A stretch of DNA of 64,000 nt. Origin: Cohaesibacter marisflavi. Its GTDB lineage: Bacteria; Pseudomonadota; Alphaproteobacteria; Rhizobiales; Cohaesibacteraceae. Location of the stretch: positions 62,001-126,000 of the forward strand of contig NZ_FOVR01000004.1 of assembly GCF_900115225.1 (NCBI RefSeq), read 5' to 3'. Within the stretch, counting starts at the first letter, position 1. Each line of letters starts with the position of its first letter. The translations under genes and the position numbers were made by a program. The notes beneath the pieces are model-generated. The model worked only from the letters and a program-made list of their open reading frames with translations, made no database searches and had not been told where the DNA came from. Positions 36,330 to 44,991 of the stretch are shown here, one piece after another.

Positions 36330-36360
36330 GACCTGCCAGAGCCAAAGGCCTTGGCAGGTC
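36330..36360 (-). other. Intercistronic hairpin after the glycyl radical enzyme gene
   Basis: GACCTGCCA (36330-36338) pairs with TGGCAGGTC (36352-36360), just 10 bases beyond the stop codon at 36371. No T run follows. It may stabilise the enzyme message or partly end it, so that the enzyme is made in excess. Confidence 0.6.
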
Positions 36361-36370
36361 GGCCAATCTC

Positions 36371-38917
36371 CTAGAGATTTTGCTCGGTACGGCTGATGAT
36401 GTCGTCCTGCACTTCCTTGGCGAGCACGACCCACTGGGCGCTATAACCAGCCACGCGGACCACAAGGTCTCTGTGCTTTTCAGGTTCACGCTGAGCTTCG
36501 AGCAAGACGTTTCTGTCCACCACGTTGAACTGGACATGCATGCCCTTGTGATCGAAGTAGGAGCGCACAACCGATGTGAAGTTCAGGATGCCATTGTCGC
36601 CAGCAAGGGCGGATGGCAGGAACTTCTGGTTATAGAGGGTACCGTTGGAGGCAATGAAGTGGTTGAGCTTGGCAACCGAGTTTGCCGCTGCGGTCGGACC
36701 GTTGGTGTCCTTACCCTGACGAGGTGACACACCGTCAGCAAGAGGTGCCTTGGCCAGACGTCCGTCAGGCAGCGCAGCAACATCTTTACCGAACAGCACG
36801 TTGGCAGACACAGGATAGATACCAGCCTGGAACTGACCGCCGCGCGGGTTGGTGTATTTTTCGACTTCTTTACAGTAGATCTCAGCGCACTTGCGGGCGA
36901 TCAGATCGACTTCATCAATGTCGTTACCGAAGCATTCGGCGCTATCGAGCATGCGATGAATGTCGGCATATTTGCCGCTAGGCGCCGAGCTGGAAGAACC
37001 AAGGGTCTGATAGACCTGATCTTTCAGAGCAGAGACATCCATGGAATTGTTGTTGGCAAGAACCTTGCGAACAGCGGCATAGACCTGATCTTCAGACAGT
37101 TCAGCAGCTGCAGGAGCAGCACCGCCAACCGGCTGACCGAAGTTGTTGACCAGAGCTTCCTTGAGTTCTGCCGGGCTGATTTTCTTTTCGTCAAAGACGA
37201 ATTTCTTCATTGCGTAGACAGAGTCACCGGTGTCAGCAACACCAAAGGCCTGCGGACCGGTGAAGTTGTACAAGGCACCGCCTTCCTGCACGGACATGCC
37301 GCGACCAAGGCAATCATCAACCATTGCAGACTGGAACGGCAGCGGAGCCATTTCGGCGTGCGCAATGTCAACGCAGTTGTCAGCTTCAACCAGATGGTAG
37401 ACGAAGTAGGCCATCTGTTTTTCAAAAGCATCGTAGAAGTCATCAAGGCACTTCCACTGCGATACATCCGGCGTAACCGGGCCAAGCTGCTTGTTGCCGA
37501 TGGTGCCTGGCGTTTCGCCAACTTTACCACCGTGCAGGGTGATTTCGAGGATCTTGGCAACGTTGAAGAATGCAGCGTCGTGCCAGCCTTCTGCCTTATG
37601 GATTGGCTGCGGTTCAACGCAACCGACAATGCCGTAATCGCGGGCATCGGCGAGAGAAACACCACGGTTCTGAAGAGCCGGAATGATCACTTCGTCGTTA
37701 TACATGGCAGGAACACCAAGACCCAGACGAACAACTTCCGTAGCGCGGAAGAGGAATGCATCAGGCGTGCCCTGCCAAACACGAATGGAGAAGGAAGGAG
37801 CTGGCAAACGAACGTGAGAAACAGCTTCCATGCACATGTAGGAAACATCGTTTGTCGCATCCAGCCCGTCAGCCGTCTGACCACCAACGCACAGATTCTG
37901 GAACACGGCGTAACCGGCAAAGGCCTGAGCAGACACTTCGTCACGGGTTTTGTTGACGTCGTTGAGCTTGATCCAGATGCAATCGATCAGTTCCTGAGCG
38001 AAAGCACGGTCAATGGATGCATCAGCCTGCAGATAGTCGTTCATATACTGGTCGAAGCGGCCCGGAGAAATGGAGTGCCCCGAGGATTCGATCTGCATCA
38101 GAGACTGGATGAACCAGAAGGTCTGACAAGCTTCCCAGAAGTTGGAAGCAGGATATTCAGGAACGCGTGCGCAGTTCTTAGCGATCTGCTCCAGCTCGGC
38201 CTTGCGGGTCGGGTTGCTTTCTGCCCTTGAGAGTTCCAGTGCCTTGTCAGCATACCGATGAGCGAAATTGATCGCTGCATTATAGGTGATGATGATGGCT
38301 TCGTAGAACTGGCGCTTCTTGATGTAGGATGGATCATTCTTGTCCATCGCATCCATGGCTTTGACGGCTTCTTCGATGATACCGCGGAAGCCAATTTTCA
38401 TGATCTTGCCATAGTCCACGCAAACGTGACCGACACCACCATAGAAATAGTTACCAACGGTGAAGACGCCATTTGCGATGCAGTCCTTGGTCTCCGAAGA
38501 CATCAGGGAGTCAGCATAGGAACTGGTGGTTTTGTTCGGCCAGTATTTGAAGGCTTCATGCAACTCGGCAGCTGTTTCTTTCGGAATTTCGAAAGGGTCA
38601 GCCATGCGGGTTGCCATGGTTTCGAACTCGGCTTCTACCCAATCATAGGAGAATTCCGGGCAGATTTCCGTAGAACGCGGATTTTTGGTGATGGCACCAA
38701 CGATCAGTTCGTCGTCGCGAATGGTAACCGGCAGATTATTGAAAATCTTTTCGGCCACTTTTGCGCGGCGCATGATCGGGGAAAGATGTTCACTTTCCTT
38801 GTAGGCCTCGGTAGCCAGAACTGCACGCTCGGACTCAACAAAAGGCGTCGCGTTCAGAATCTGGTTTTTCAACCGCACAATACGTTCGGTTGGTTGAGAA
38901 AAGCCCTTCTCTATCAT
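36371..38917 (-). CDS. Glycyl radical diol dehydratase (1,2-propanediol/glycerol type)
   Basis: The signature enzyme of the compartment: dehydrates a vicinal diol to an aldehyde without cobalamin. Counted from the ATG at 38917 (848 residues), Cys433 and Glu435 (GCVEPQ) with His164, Ser282 and Asp447 have the same numbers I recall for the Clostridium butyricum glycerol dehydratase. His446-Asp447 instead of the choline-lyase residues argues against CutC. The glycyl site is Gly824 in VRVAGYSAQ. An insertion of about 54 residues (about 594-648) near the C-terminal third carries two short helices between Pro/Ala and Ser linkers. GGAGGAAG supports this start; ATG 38974 would add 19 residues. Confidence 0.92.
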   Translation of the reverse strand: MIEKGFSQPTERIVRLKNQILNATPFVESERAVLATEAYKESEHLSPIMRRAKVAEKIFNNLPVTIRDDELIVGAITKNPRSTEICPEFSYDWVEAEFETMATRMADPFEIPKETAAELHEAFKYWPNKTTSSYADSLMSSETKDCIANGVFTVGNYFYGGVGHVCVDYGKIMKIGFRGIIEEAVKAMDAMDKNDPSYIKKRQFYEAIIITYNAAINFAHRYADKALELSRAESNPTRKAELEQIAKNCARVPEYPASNFWEACQTFWFIQSLMQIESSGHSISPGRFDQYMNDYLQADASIDRAFAQELIDCIWIKLNDVNKTRDEVSAQAFAGYAVFQNLCVGGQTADGLDATNDVSYMCMEAVSHVRLPAPSFSIRVWQGTPDAFLFRATEVVRLGLGVPAMYNDEVIIPALQNRGVSLADARDYGIVGCVEPQPIHKAEGWHDAAFFNVAKILEITLHGGKVGETPGTIGNKQLGPVTPDVSQWKCLDDFYDAFEKQMAYFVYHLVEADNCVDIAHAEMAPLPFQSAMVDDCLGRGMSVQEGGALYNFTGPQAFGVADTGDSVYAMKKFVFDEKKISPAELKEALVNNFGQPVGGAAPAAAELSEDQVYAAVRKVLANNNSMDVSALKDQVYQTLGSSSSAPSGKYADIHRMLDSAECFGNDIDEVDLIARKCAEIYCKEVEKYTNPRGGQFQAGIYPVSANVLFGKDVAALPDGRLAKAPLADGVSPRQGKDTNGPTAAANSVAKLNHFIASNGTLYNQKFLPSALAGDNGILNFTSVVRSYFDHKGMHVQFNVVDRNVLLEAQREPEKHRDLVVRVAGYSAQWVVLAKEVQDDIISRTEQNL

Positions 38918-38990
38918 TACTTCCTCCAGGCTGCAGGATACGACCTCGCTTGCACTCTCTGTCGCAAACGCCATCGCCTTTTCCTTAGTG

Positions 38991-39560
38991 CTATGTTTGA
39001 GAACCGATTAAACTGACAAAGTTGCGCAGCAAGGCGGGGTGGCCGGGCCAGGCTGGCGAGGTCACGAGATTTCCGTCCACTACGGATTCATCCGGTTCAA
39101 CTTTGATAAATTCTCCGCCCGCCATGACGACTTCCGGCGCAACCGCCGGATAGGCCGTCAGCTTGCGCCCGCGAACAACATTGGCTGCGGTTAAAATCTG
39201 AATGCCGTGGCAAATCGCGGCCAGCGGCGCATTGCGCTCCATGAAACCGCGACAAATGGAAAGGACATCGTCATCCAATCGCAGATATTCGCACGCCCTT
39301 CCCCCGGCCAGATAAAGCCCGTCGTAGCAATCTGGCTCAATCGCCGAGAAAGAAGCGGTAAGGCAAAACAGATGTCCCGGCTTCTCCGAGTAGGTCTGAT
39401 CACCCTCAAAATCATGAATTGCAGTACGAATGAAGTCACCCTTGCGCTTGTTCGGGCAGACGACATCGACCGTAAAACCAAGCATTAACAACGCCTGGTA
39501 GGGAACCATGACTTCATAATCTTCCGAATAGTCACCAGCTATAATGAGTATACTTGTCAT
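38991..39560 (-). CDS. DJ-1/PfpI family protein, first gene of the microcompartment operon
   Basis: A 189-residue DJ-1/PfpI-type protein with the nucleophile elbow [10 protein letters not shown] and the family opening [21 protein letters not shown]. Members act as glyoxalases, deglycases, amidases or chaperones. In this place it may remove reactive aldehyde damage, but that is inference. The ATG at 39560 follows GGAGG; the longer frame would need a TTG at 39578. It lies just before the dehydratase gene and opens the long minus-strand operon. Confidence 0.85.
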   Translation of the reverse strand: MTSILIIAGDYSEDYEVMVPYQALLMLGFTVDVVCPNKRKGDFIRTAIHDFEGDQTYSEKPGHLFCLTASFSAIEPDCYDGLYLAGGRACEYLRLDDDVLSICRGFMERNAPLAAICHGIQILTAANVVRGRKLTAYPAVAPEVVMAGGEFIKVEPDESVVDGNLVTSPAWPGHPALLRNFVSLIGSQT

Positions 39561-39683
39561 TACAGGCCGCCCCTCCAAACAAAACCAATGCCTCCCACCG
39601 ATCCACGACCGGCTTGTGCCGAAACATTAGTCCTGTGCCCAAACTTCTATCAATGGAGAGGCTTGTCATTGAGGGGTAAAGAA

Positions 39684-39710
39684 TTGACATTGTGTGACAG
39701 GCTTTTGACA
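39684..39710. promoter_or_regulatory. Phased TGACA repeats upstream of the microcompartment operon
   Basis: TGACA starts at 39685, 39695 and 39706, so spaced 10 and 11 bases, one helical turn each; two copies are TTGACA. An inverted copy (TGTCA) lies at 39664. The pattern suits a regulator binding one face, such as the AraC-type response regulator encoded at 23213-24238. It lies about 125-150 bases before the first gene of the operon. Confidence 0.4.
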
Positions 39711-40126
39711 CACCAAATTATCACAGTTAATTCAGTCATTTAGGAAATGACGTAAGACAAAAGCCAAAGAGATAAGGAAAAGACAAAGGTAAATTTTTAA
39801 CCCGAAATCGCTCAAGAACGACCATCAAATGGAACAATTAGCAAAAATTTTGACCCAAACTGCATAGCGCAAGAGCAAGCGGCTCCATACCGAGAAACTC
39901 AGAAAAATTCCAATTAAGATACTGAAATATATGTTATATTAAACATACATATAACTATAACAATTAAAAACAACAAATGCTGTAGCACAGCCCTATGCGC
40001 CTTCAAAAAGCAAAGACAAAAAATTCCCTACTTTTGTAAAAATAATCGAATTGACCAAATCCCATCATTATAAATATGCATTTAAAAGTATTTGCAAATT
40101 ACAGATAGCAAATCCCAAGTATTTAA

Positions 40127-40160
40127 AGATGAATTCAATTGTCATTAATGAAATTCATCT
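40127..40160. promoter_or_regulatory. Inverted repeat upstream of the membrane protein gene
   Basis: AGATGAATT (40127-40135) with AATTCATCT (40152-40160), and partial pairing within the spacer. It lies about 165 bases before the gene at 40323. Possible operator or leader hairpin; nothing confirms either. Confidence 0.35.
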
Positions 40161-40322
40161 CAATAGTTAAATATGCCAGTGCGTGTTCGATCTTTTGAGT
40201 ATTCGCAAGATTACGGAGGTCGAGAGGCCTTCTTCTTTCAACGAGGAGGTGAAAGCGGACATACGCGGCTCGATGATGACCCTTGGTCGGCATCAACTAC
40301 GGGAAGCTTTAGGGAGTAAAAT

Positions 40323-41264
40323 ATGACGGCTACAATAATCAGTCTTCTTGTCGCGTTTGGCGGTGGGATCTTTGGCGCAGCATTAGGTGCGCTTTCAGCC
40401 TTTGCATTTGTCGGTTTTCTAACTTTGATCGGGGTTGCCCTGACATTGGGCATTGCCCCTGACGCAACCAGCGTAGCTCAGGGCGCTGCCAGTTATTTCG
40501 GCGGCTTGCCATTTGGGGCTTTCGGCCCGCATGTGGGCGGCTTTGCCTCTGGTGTTGCAGCCGCAGCCTATGCTGCCAACAAAGGATACATCGACAACGG
40601 ACGTGACATCATTACCGCGGGCATGGGGCTGAACAAACCAGACGTCCTACTTGTTGGCGGTATCTTCGGCGTCTTTGGCTATGCACTTTGCTGCCTTGTA
40701 CAGCTTATTCCAAACTTCGGCCCGGGGCTTGCCTGGACGGACTATCCGGGCATATGTGTGTTTGTTTCAGCTGTCGTTGCGCGCCTCATCTGGGGCAAAG
40801 CCGGCCTGTTTGGCAAAGCTGAAGAAGGACGTTCTTTCTTCGATCCAAGCGATGCCATCAAATGGTTGCCCTTCCAGAGCACCAAGGGGCAGATTGCCCT
40901 TATCGGCGCAGGCGTTGGTCTTCTGGGTGGTTGGCTCGGCATCACTTATGGCGGCACCGGCGCCCTGTTGGCTTTCGGCTTTGCAGCAGCCAGCCTGATC
41001 CTGCTTTCGCTCGGCCTTGCTGTGCCTGTAACCCACCACATTGCGCTTCCTGCAGCCATTGCGGGCGTTGCATCTGGCAGCATGCTCTGGGCTTTGATCG
41101 TAGGCATCATTTGTGCCTTTCTGGGTGAATTGTGCGCCCGCCTGTTCCTGGTTCATGGCGACACACATATCGATCCTCCGGCTACAGCCATTGCAATCAT
41201 GACCTTTGTCCTGAACGGACTGACCGCCCTTGGCTTCTGGGCAGCAATCCCTCTGCCACTTTGA
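40323..41264 (+). CDS. Multi-pass membrane protein of unknown function
   Basis: A 313-residue very hydrophobic protein with about eight membrane segments, rich in Gly and Ala (for example SLLVAFGGGIFGAALGALSA and GVGLLGGWLGITYGGTGALL). One longer polar loop lies near residues 160-190 (GKAEEGRSFFDPSD). I do not recognise the family. A good ribosome site (AGGGAG) precedes it and a terminator follows, so it is a single-gene unit. It diverges from the microcompartment operon across a shared regulatory region. Uptake or efflux of the diol or its products is one possibility, without direct support. Confidence 0.75.
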   Translation: MTATIISLLVAFGGGIFGAALGALSAFAFVGFLTLIGVALTLGIAPDATSVAQGAASYFGGLPFGAFGPHVGGFASGVAAAAYAANKGYIDNGRDIITAGMGLNKPDVLLVGGIFGVFGYALCCLVQLIPNFGPGLAWTDYPGICVFVSAVVARLIWGKAGLFGKAEEGRSFFDPSDAIKWLPFQSTKGQIALIGAGVGLLGGWLGITYGGTGALLAFGFAAASLILLSLGLAVPVTHHIALPAAIAGVASGSMLWALIVGIICAFLGELCARLFLVHGDTHIDPPATAIAIMTFVLNGLTALGFWAAIPLPL

Positions 41265-41297
41265 TCATGGATGACTGAAGCACAATCTGCTGATTTC

Positions 41298-41330
41298 GGC
41301 GTGGAGACTTTATTCCCCACGCCTTTTGTT
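41298..41330 (+). terminator. Terminator after the membrane protein gene
   Basis: GGCGTGG (41298-41304) pairs with CCACGCC (41317-41323), followed by TTTTGTTT. Confidence 0.85.
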
Positions 41331-41468
41331 TGCCACCATGTTTGACTGCCCCGTGAGAATCATGGCCTAACCCACCCCAATCAAAAGCCAAAATGTGCTC
41401 CCCGAAAGACCGGGCAACCGCACAATTCCCTCTTCCTATTGACAAATCAGGTCTTTTTCACGCTTGCA

Positions 41469-41483
41469 GAACACAGCGAGAAC
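41469..41483. promoter_or_regulatory. SOS box (LexA operator)
   Basis: GAAC-N7-GAAC, the reverse strand form of the alphaproteobacterial LexA site GTTC-N7-GTTC, at 79 bases before lexA. It indicates that lexA represses itself. Confidence 0.85.
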
Positions 41484-41494
41484 ATGTATAGTTT

Positions 41495-41509
41495 GTTCGT
41501 GATTTGTGC
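41495..41509. promoter_or_regulatory. Possible second, weaker SOS box
   Basis: GTTC-N7-GTGC differs by one base from the GTTC-N7-GTTC consensus and lies 11 bases beyond the first box, in opposite orientation. Confidence 0.45.
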
Positions 41510-41561
41510 CACTGTTGTTTCGCTTATGAGAACAAAGCGATCGCGGAATTTGGAGAGGGAA

Positions 41562-42275
41562 ATGCTAACACGCAAACAGCATGAGCTGCTAATGTTCATC
41601 CATGAACGCATCAAGGAATCAGGCGTTCCCCCCTCCTTTGACGAAATGAAAGACGCTCTGGATTTGCGCTCCAAGTCAGGCATTCACCGCTTGATCACGG
41701 CGCTTGAGGAACGCGGCTTCATTCGGCGCCTTCCAAACCGCGCCAGAGCGTTGGAAGTTCTCAAGCTACCAGAAGCGCACAAACCAACGCTCAGCACGCC
41801 AAGCCGCGGCTTTTCGCCCAGTGTGGTGGAAGGTGGCCTTGGCAAATCGCGTGCGAGTGAGCCGGTCGAGCCGGAAAAGACAGAAGAAGTCTCCGGTGTG
41901 TCGGTGCCGGTCATGGGCCGCATCGCGGCCGGTGTTCCCATTTCAGCCATTCAGCACCAATCCCACAGCGTGTCTGTGCCGGTAGAGATGCTGCGCGGTG
42001 GCGAGCATTTTGCCCTTGAGGTTCGTGGCGACTCGATGATTGAAGCGGGCATTCTGGATGGCGACACAGTTGTCATCAAAAAATCAGATGACGCTGTTTC
42101 AGGCGACATTGTCGTCGCACTGGTCGACGATGAAGAAGCCACTCTGAAGCGTATTCGCAAGAAAGGGGCTTCCATCGCGCTGGAAGCTGCCAACCCGGCT
42201 TATGAAACGCGAATTTTCGGCCCAGATCGGGTTCGGGTGCAGGGCAAGCTGGTCGGACTGATGCGCCAATATTGA
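41562..42275 (+). CDS. lexA: SOS repressor LexA
   Basis: Represses the DNA-damage genes and cleaves itself when RecA filaments form. The 237-residue protein has the N-terminal winged helix ([21 protein letters not shown]), the cleavage site Ala123-Gly124, catalytic Ser158 (RGDSM) and Lys196 (ATLKRI). The linker of about 40 residues is longer than in E. coli, as usual in alphaproteobacteria. The ATG at 41562 follows GGAGAGGGAA; the frame is open from 41439, but that part contains the SOS boxes. It converges on comEC. Confidence 0.97.
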   Translation: MLTRKQHELLMFIHERIKESGVPPSFDEMKDALDLRSKSGIHRLITALEERGFIRRLPNRARALEVLKLPEAHKPTLSTPSRGFSPSVVEGGLGKSRASEPVEPEKTEEVSGVSVPVMGRIAAGVPISAIQHQSHSVSVPVEMLRGGEHFALEVRGDSMIEAGILDGDTVVIKKSDDAVSGDIVVALVDDEEATLKRIRKKGASIALEAANPAYETRIFGPDRVRVQGKLVGLMRQY

Positions 42276-42308
42276 CGCAAGATCTTCCAGACACATCGAG
42301 AAGTCAGC

Positions 42309-42332
42309 AAATGCGCCCAAGGGCGCATTTTT
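42309..42332 (+). terminator. Terminator between lexA and comEC
   Basis: A 10-bp stem AAATGCGCCC/GGGCGCATTT with a 2-base apex, followed by TT. Symmetrical enough to serve both converging genes. Confidence 0.8.
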
Positions 42333-42365
42333 CATGAGTATTCTCTCTTGCACATAAAGCGACTT

Positions 42366-44783
42366 TTAGCGCCTCTCAGTCACCCAAGGGCGTTTGCCAA
42401 CGGGCAGAGCGGCAGTCGCCTCGATTCGCCAATGTGGATTTCTCGCCAGCTCTGATATCTTTTCATCCCCAGCGGACCCATCAATGTCAAAATAGTCCTC
42501 AGCCAACCGCGCAAGCAGACCTTGTTCATCCTGTTTATGAAGATACAGAAACTGCGCACCGGATTGTGACAACCTGTCGGCTCCGATCACGAGCGTTGGC
42601 CCCTTGCAGCTTTGGGGCACCGGCAAACGCGACACAATGATGTCTCTAAGCGCGCATTCCTCAGAAAAAGCCGACGCTTTGTTGACGATAGCCAGAGACA
42701 AATCGCTCCTCCCTGCCGCGGATGCATTCAGAGACGTCACAAAACAGGCCTGCCTATCACATGCGCTTGTTTGCAATAAGAGCGGATTTTCTTTCGGCTC
42801 TCGGTCTTGGCTATCACCAACCCCCAGAGCACGCGCATCCCCATCAGCCCTTAGAACAGACCGATAGTCGAGCGTCATCCCGCGCCCCCCAGTCCTTTGC
42901 CAATGCCCCTCGATATCGCGACTGGCGACTCGGGTACCTGTCTGCGCTATCCAGATGTCAGGCTGCGGTGCAAACCACCACAGAGCGGCAGCAACAGTAA
43001 GCGGGACAACAGCCAGCCACGAAAGCCATTTGCGATGAATGGTATAGACGGCAAGTGCTGCTAGGGCAAAGGGCAGGAAGTCCCCTCCGGCTTTGACAAC
43101 AAGATAGTCTGCGTCCCCCCACTGTGACACCATTGTCGCCATGGAGATGACCCAATCAAGGCCCCACTCGACCAGTTGCAGCGGCCAGGATTGCAAGCCG
43201 AAGGGCGTCATGAACACTGCGACCAACCCCATCGGCATCACGATTAGGCTGATGAGTGGCATCGCAAGCAGGTTGGCAACAAGCCCGAAGGGCGCCATCT
43301 GCTGGAAATGCGCAACGGACAAGGGCAGCACGGCGAGACTCGCAATCAAAGATGTCAGCCCGATCCCGATGATCCATCGCCCTGCATGAAGAGCCGAGCC
43401 AAAGACAAGCCCATGCTCTGAAGGCGCTAGCGCACCATTCTTACGCAAGCGGAGACGGGTCAAGCGGTCATAGGAAGCGATAAGGGCCGCCGTTGCAGCA
43501 AAAGACATCTGCATACCGGCTTCAACAACGCCATAGGGCTGCACGAGAATGAGCAGCACCATAACGAGCCCTAGGTTATGCATGGTCACAGCGGGACGCC
43601 CCGCCAGAATCGCTATCAGAAAAATGGCCGTCATGCAGAAGGCGCGGATGGTGGCAACCGATGCGCCGGAGAAAACCAGATAGGCAGCCGCGCAGAACAA
43701 CGCCATCCCAGCCGCCCATTGCTTGATGGGATAATGCAAGGATAATTGCGGCAACAAGGCCAGAATCCCGCGCACACCCCAGAAGACGGACATAGCCACC
43801 AGTGCCATATGCAATCCGGAAATCGCAAGAATATGTGCCAACCCGCTACGCCTTAGCGAAGTCTCCACATTGTCAGCCAGAAAGTCGCGTTTCCCGACGG
43901 CCAATGCAACGGCAAATCCCCCAGCCTCTCCATCCACCCGATGCAGAATATAACGTGCCACAGCCTGTCTGGTCCGTTCGATACTGTCGCGCACATCATG
44001 CACCAGCCCTTGCCAGCCCGACTTCGTCTTTTCCGGCAGACGCTCAATACTATTGCTCAAATAGCCCTGACCACCGATAGATCGCGACCAGAGATAACGT
44101 CCATAATCGAAGCTCCCCGGATAAACGGGCTGCAGCAAGGGTGTCAGGTGAGCCCACATTCTGAGCCTTGTCCCAACGCGAAATTGCTCCTCGCCCCCGC
44201 GCCGAATGAGCAAAAGCCTTTTCGGGGTGCGCTCAGGTCTGAGTTTCTCTATGGTTTCAACAGCGATGGTCCAGCGCTCCTGCGGCCTTTTGGCTGTTCC
44301 CCTCTGCTCAACGCGGACAAGGCGACCGACAACCGGACTGGAAAGGCTATGGTCCAACACGGGGCTCGTTGAAAAATGCCCATGTTCACTGGCAGCGCAC
44401 ACACCAACGACAATTGCCGTCACCAACAGGAGCGGAAAAACCACCCGTCCTTTGGCCGCGCGATGATATACCCAACCACACAGCGCCAGAGACGCCGCTA
44501 GCAGCCCCCAGAAACTGGGTTCATCAGGCAAAACATAATAGAGGGCGGCACCAAACCCCATGAAGACGGCCACCCAGAGGAACCGGGCATTCTGATCTGA
44601 GCAATCCTCCTGCCAGTTCCGCTCAATCCCTTGCCAAAGGGCTTCCAGCCAGAATTTGAAGCGCTTGCCAAGGCCCGGATTGTTGGCGAGTCCCTGCCAG
44701 TCATAGGCGTCGGAATGGACCTCTGGCATGGCCGGAGCGTTGCTTCGGTCTGTGCTATCAGCAGGATGGGACGCCCTTTCCAT
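42366..44783 (-). CDS. comEC: ComEC/Rec2 family DNA-uptake membrane protein
   Basis: A polytopic membrane protein of the ComEC family, the channel for single-stranded DNA in competence. The 805-residue protein has an N-terminal DUF4131-type membrane part with OB fold. The competence domain follows (LAHILAISGLHMALVAM, the classic signature), with about ten further membrane segments. The C-terminal region (from about residue 640) is soluble, but lacks the complete metallo-beta-lactamase motif (HxHxDH), so no nuclease activity is expected. I chose the ATG at 44783 over the adjoining GTG. It stands next to lexA and gltX as in other Hyphomicrobiales. Confidence 0.92.
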   Translation of the reverse strand: MERASHPADSTDRSNAPAMPEVHSDAYDWQGLANNPGLGKRFKFWLEALWQGIERNWQEDCSDQNARFLWVAVFMGFGAALYYVLPDEPSFWGLLAASLALCGWVYHRAAKGRVVFPLLLVTAIVVGVCAASEHGHFSTSPVLDHSLSSPVVGRLVRVEQRGTAKRPQERWTIAVETIEKLRPERTPKRLLLIRRGGEEQFRVGTRLRMWAHLTPLLQPVYPGSFDYGRYLWSRSIGGQGYLSNSIERLPEKTKSGWQGLVHDVRDSIERTRQAVARYILHRVDGEAGGFAVALAVGKRDFLADNVETSLRRSGLAHILAISGLHMALVAMSVFWGVRGILALLPQLSLHYPIKQWAAGMALFCAAAYLVFSGASVATIRAFCMTAIFLIAILAGRPAVTMHNLGLVMVLLILVQPYGVVEAGMQMSFAATAALIASYDRLTRLRLRKNGALAPSEHGLVFGSALHAGRWIIGIGLTSLIASLAVLPLSVAHFQQMAPFGLVANLLAMPLISLIVMPMGLVAVFMTPFGLQSWPLQLVEWGLDWVISMATMVSQWGDADYLVVKAGGDFLPFALAALAVYTIHRKWLSWLAVVPLTVAAALWWFAPQPDIWIAQTGTRVASRDIEGHWQRTGGRGMTLDYRSVLRADGDARALGVGDSQDREPKENPLLLQTSACDRQACFVTSLNASAAGRSDLSLAIVNKASAFSEECALRDIIVSRLPVPQSCKGPTLVIGADRLSQSGAQFLYLHKQDEQGLLARLAEDYFDIDGSAGDEKISELARNPHWRIEATAALPVGKRPWVTERR

Positions 44784-44991
44784 CACATTTGGTCCTTATG
44801 CACCTCTTTTTCGACCGTCAGACGGTCATGAGGTCTTTCGCCTTGGGCGCAAGCTGTGTTAGATCCTTGACAACTTCAATCGCCGGTTCCTGAAGCGGAG
44901 CGCGTTGCGGACCCCAGAATGGGATCCGTAGGCACAACCTGCCTCAACTTCCGGTGCACTATATCCCGAATAACAGGTTACTGATAGCATT

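Larger units (their letters stand above)
39561..40322. other. AT-rich divergent regulatory region
   Basis: About 760 bases without a gene, strikingly AT-rich from 39700 to 40200. It must hold the promoter of the microcompartment operon to the left and that of the membrane protein gene to the right. Ordered elements are the phased TGACA repeats near 39664-39710 and the inverted repeat at 40127-40160. No clear FNR box (TTGAT-N4-ATCAA) was found. Confidence 0.6.

Noticed and set aside
36956-38230. Long open frame of 424 codons antisense to the dehydratase gene
   Set aside because: It is the mirror of a strongly coding gene, has no family resemblance, and no ribosome site of note.
36371-38917. 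Naming the glycyl radical enzyme as choline trimethylamine-lyase (CutC)
   Set aside because: His446-Asp447, Ser282 and His164 match diol dehydratases; the Thr/Tyr pair expected after the Cys in CutC is absent, and the sensor carries a PocR domain.
41480-41498. GAAC-N11-GTTC inverted repeat as LexA site
   Set aside because: Alphaproteobacterial LexA sites are direct repeats with 7-base spacing; that form is present at 41469-41483.
41439-41561. N-terminal extension of LexA from an upstream start
   Set aside because: The stretch holds the SOS boxes and promoter, and the ATG at 41562 has a strong ribosome site and the family start.
42366-44783. Nuclease activity for the comEC C-terminal region
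   Set aside because: No complete HxHxDH metallo-beta-lactamase motif is seen, so only the channel role is supported.
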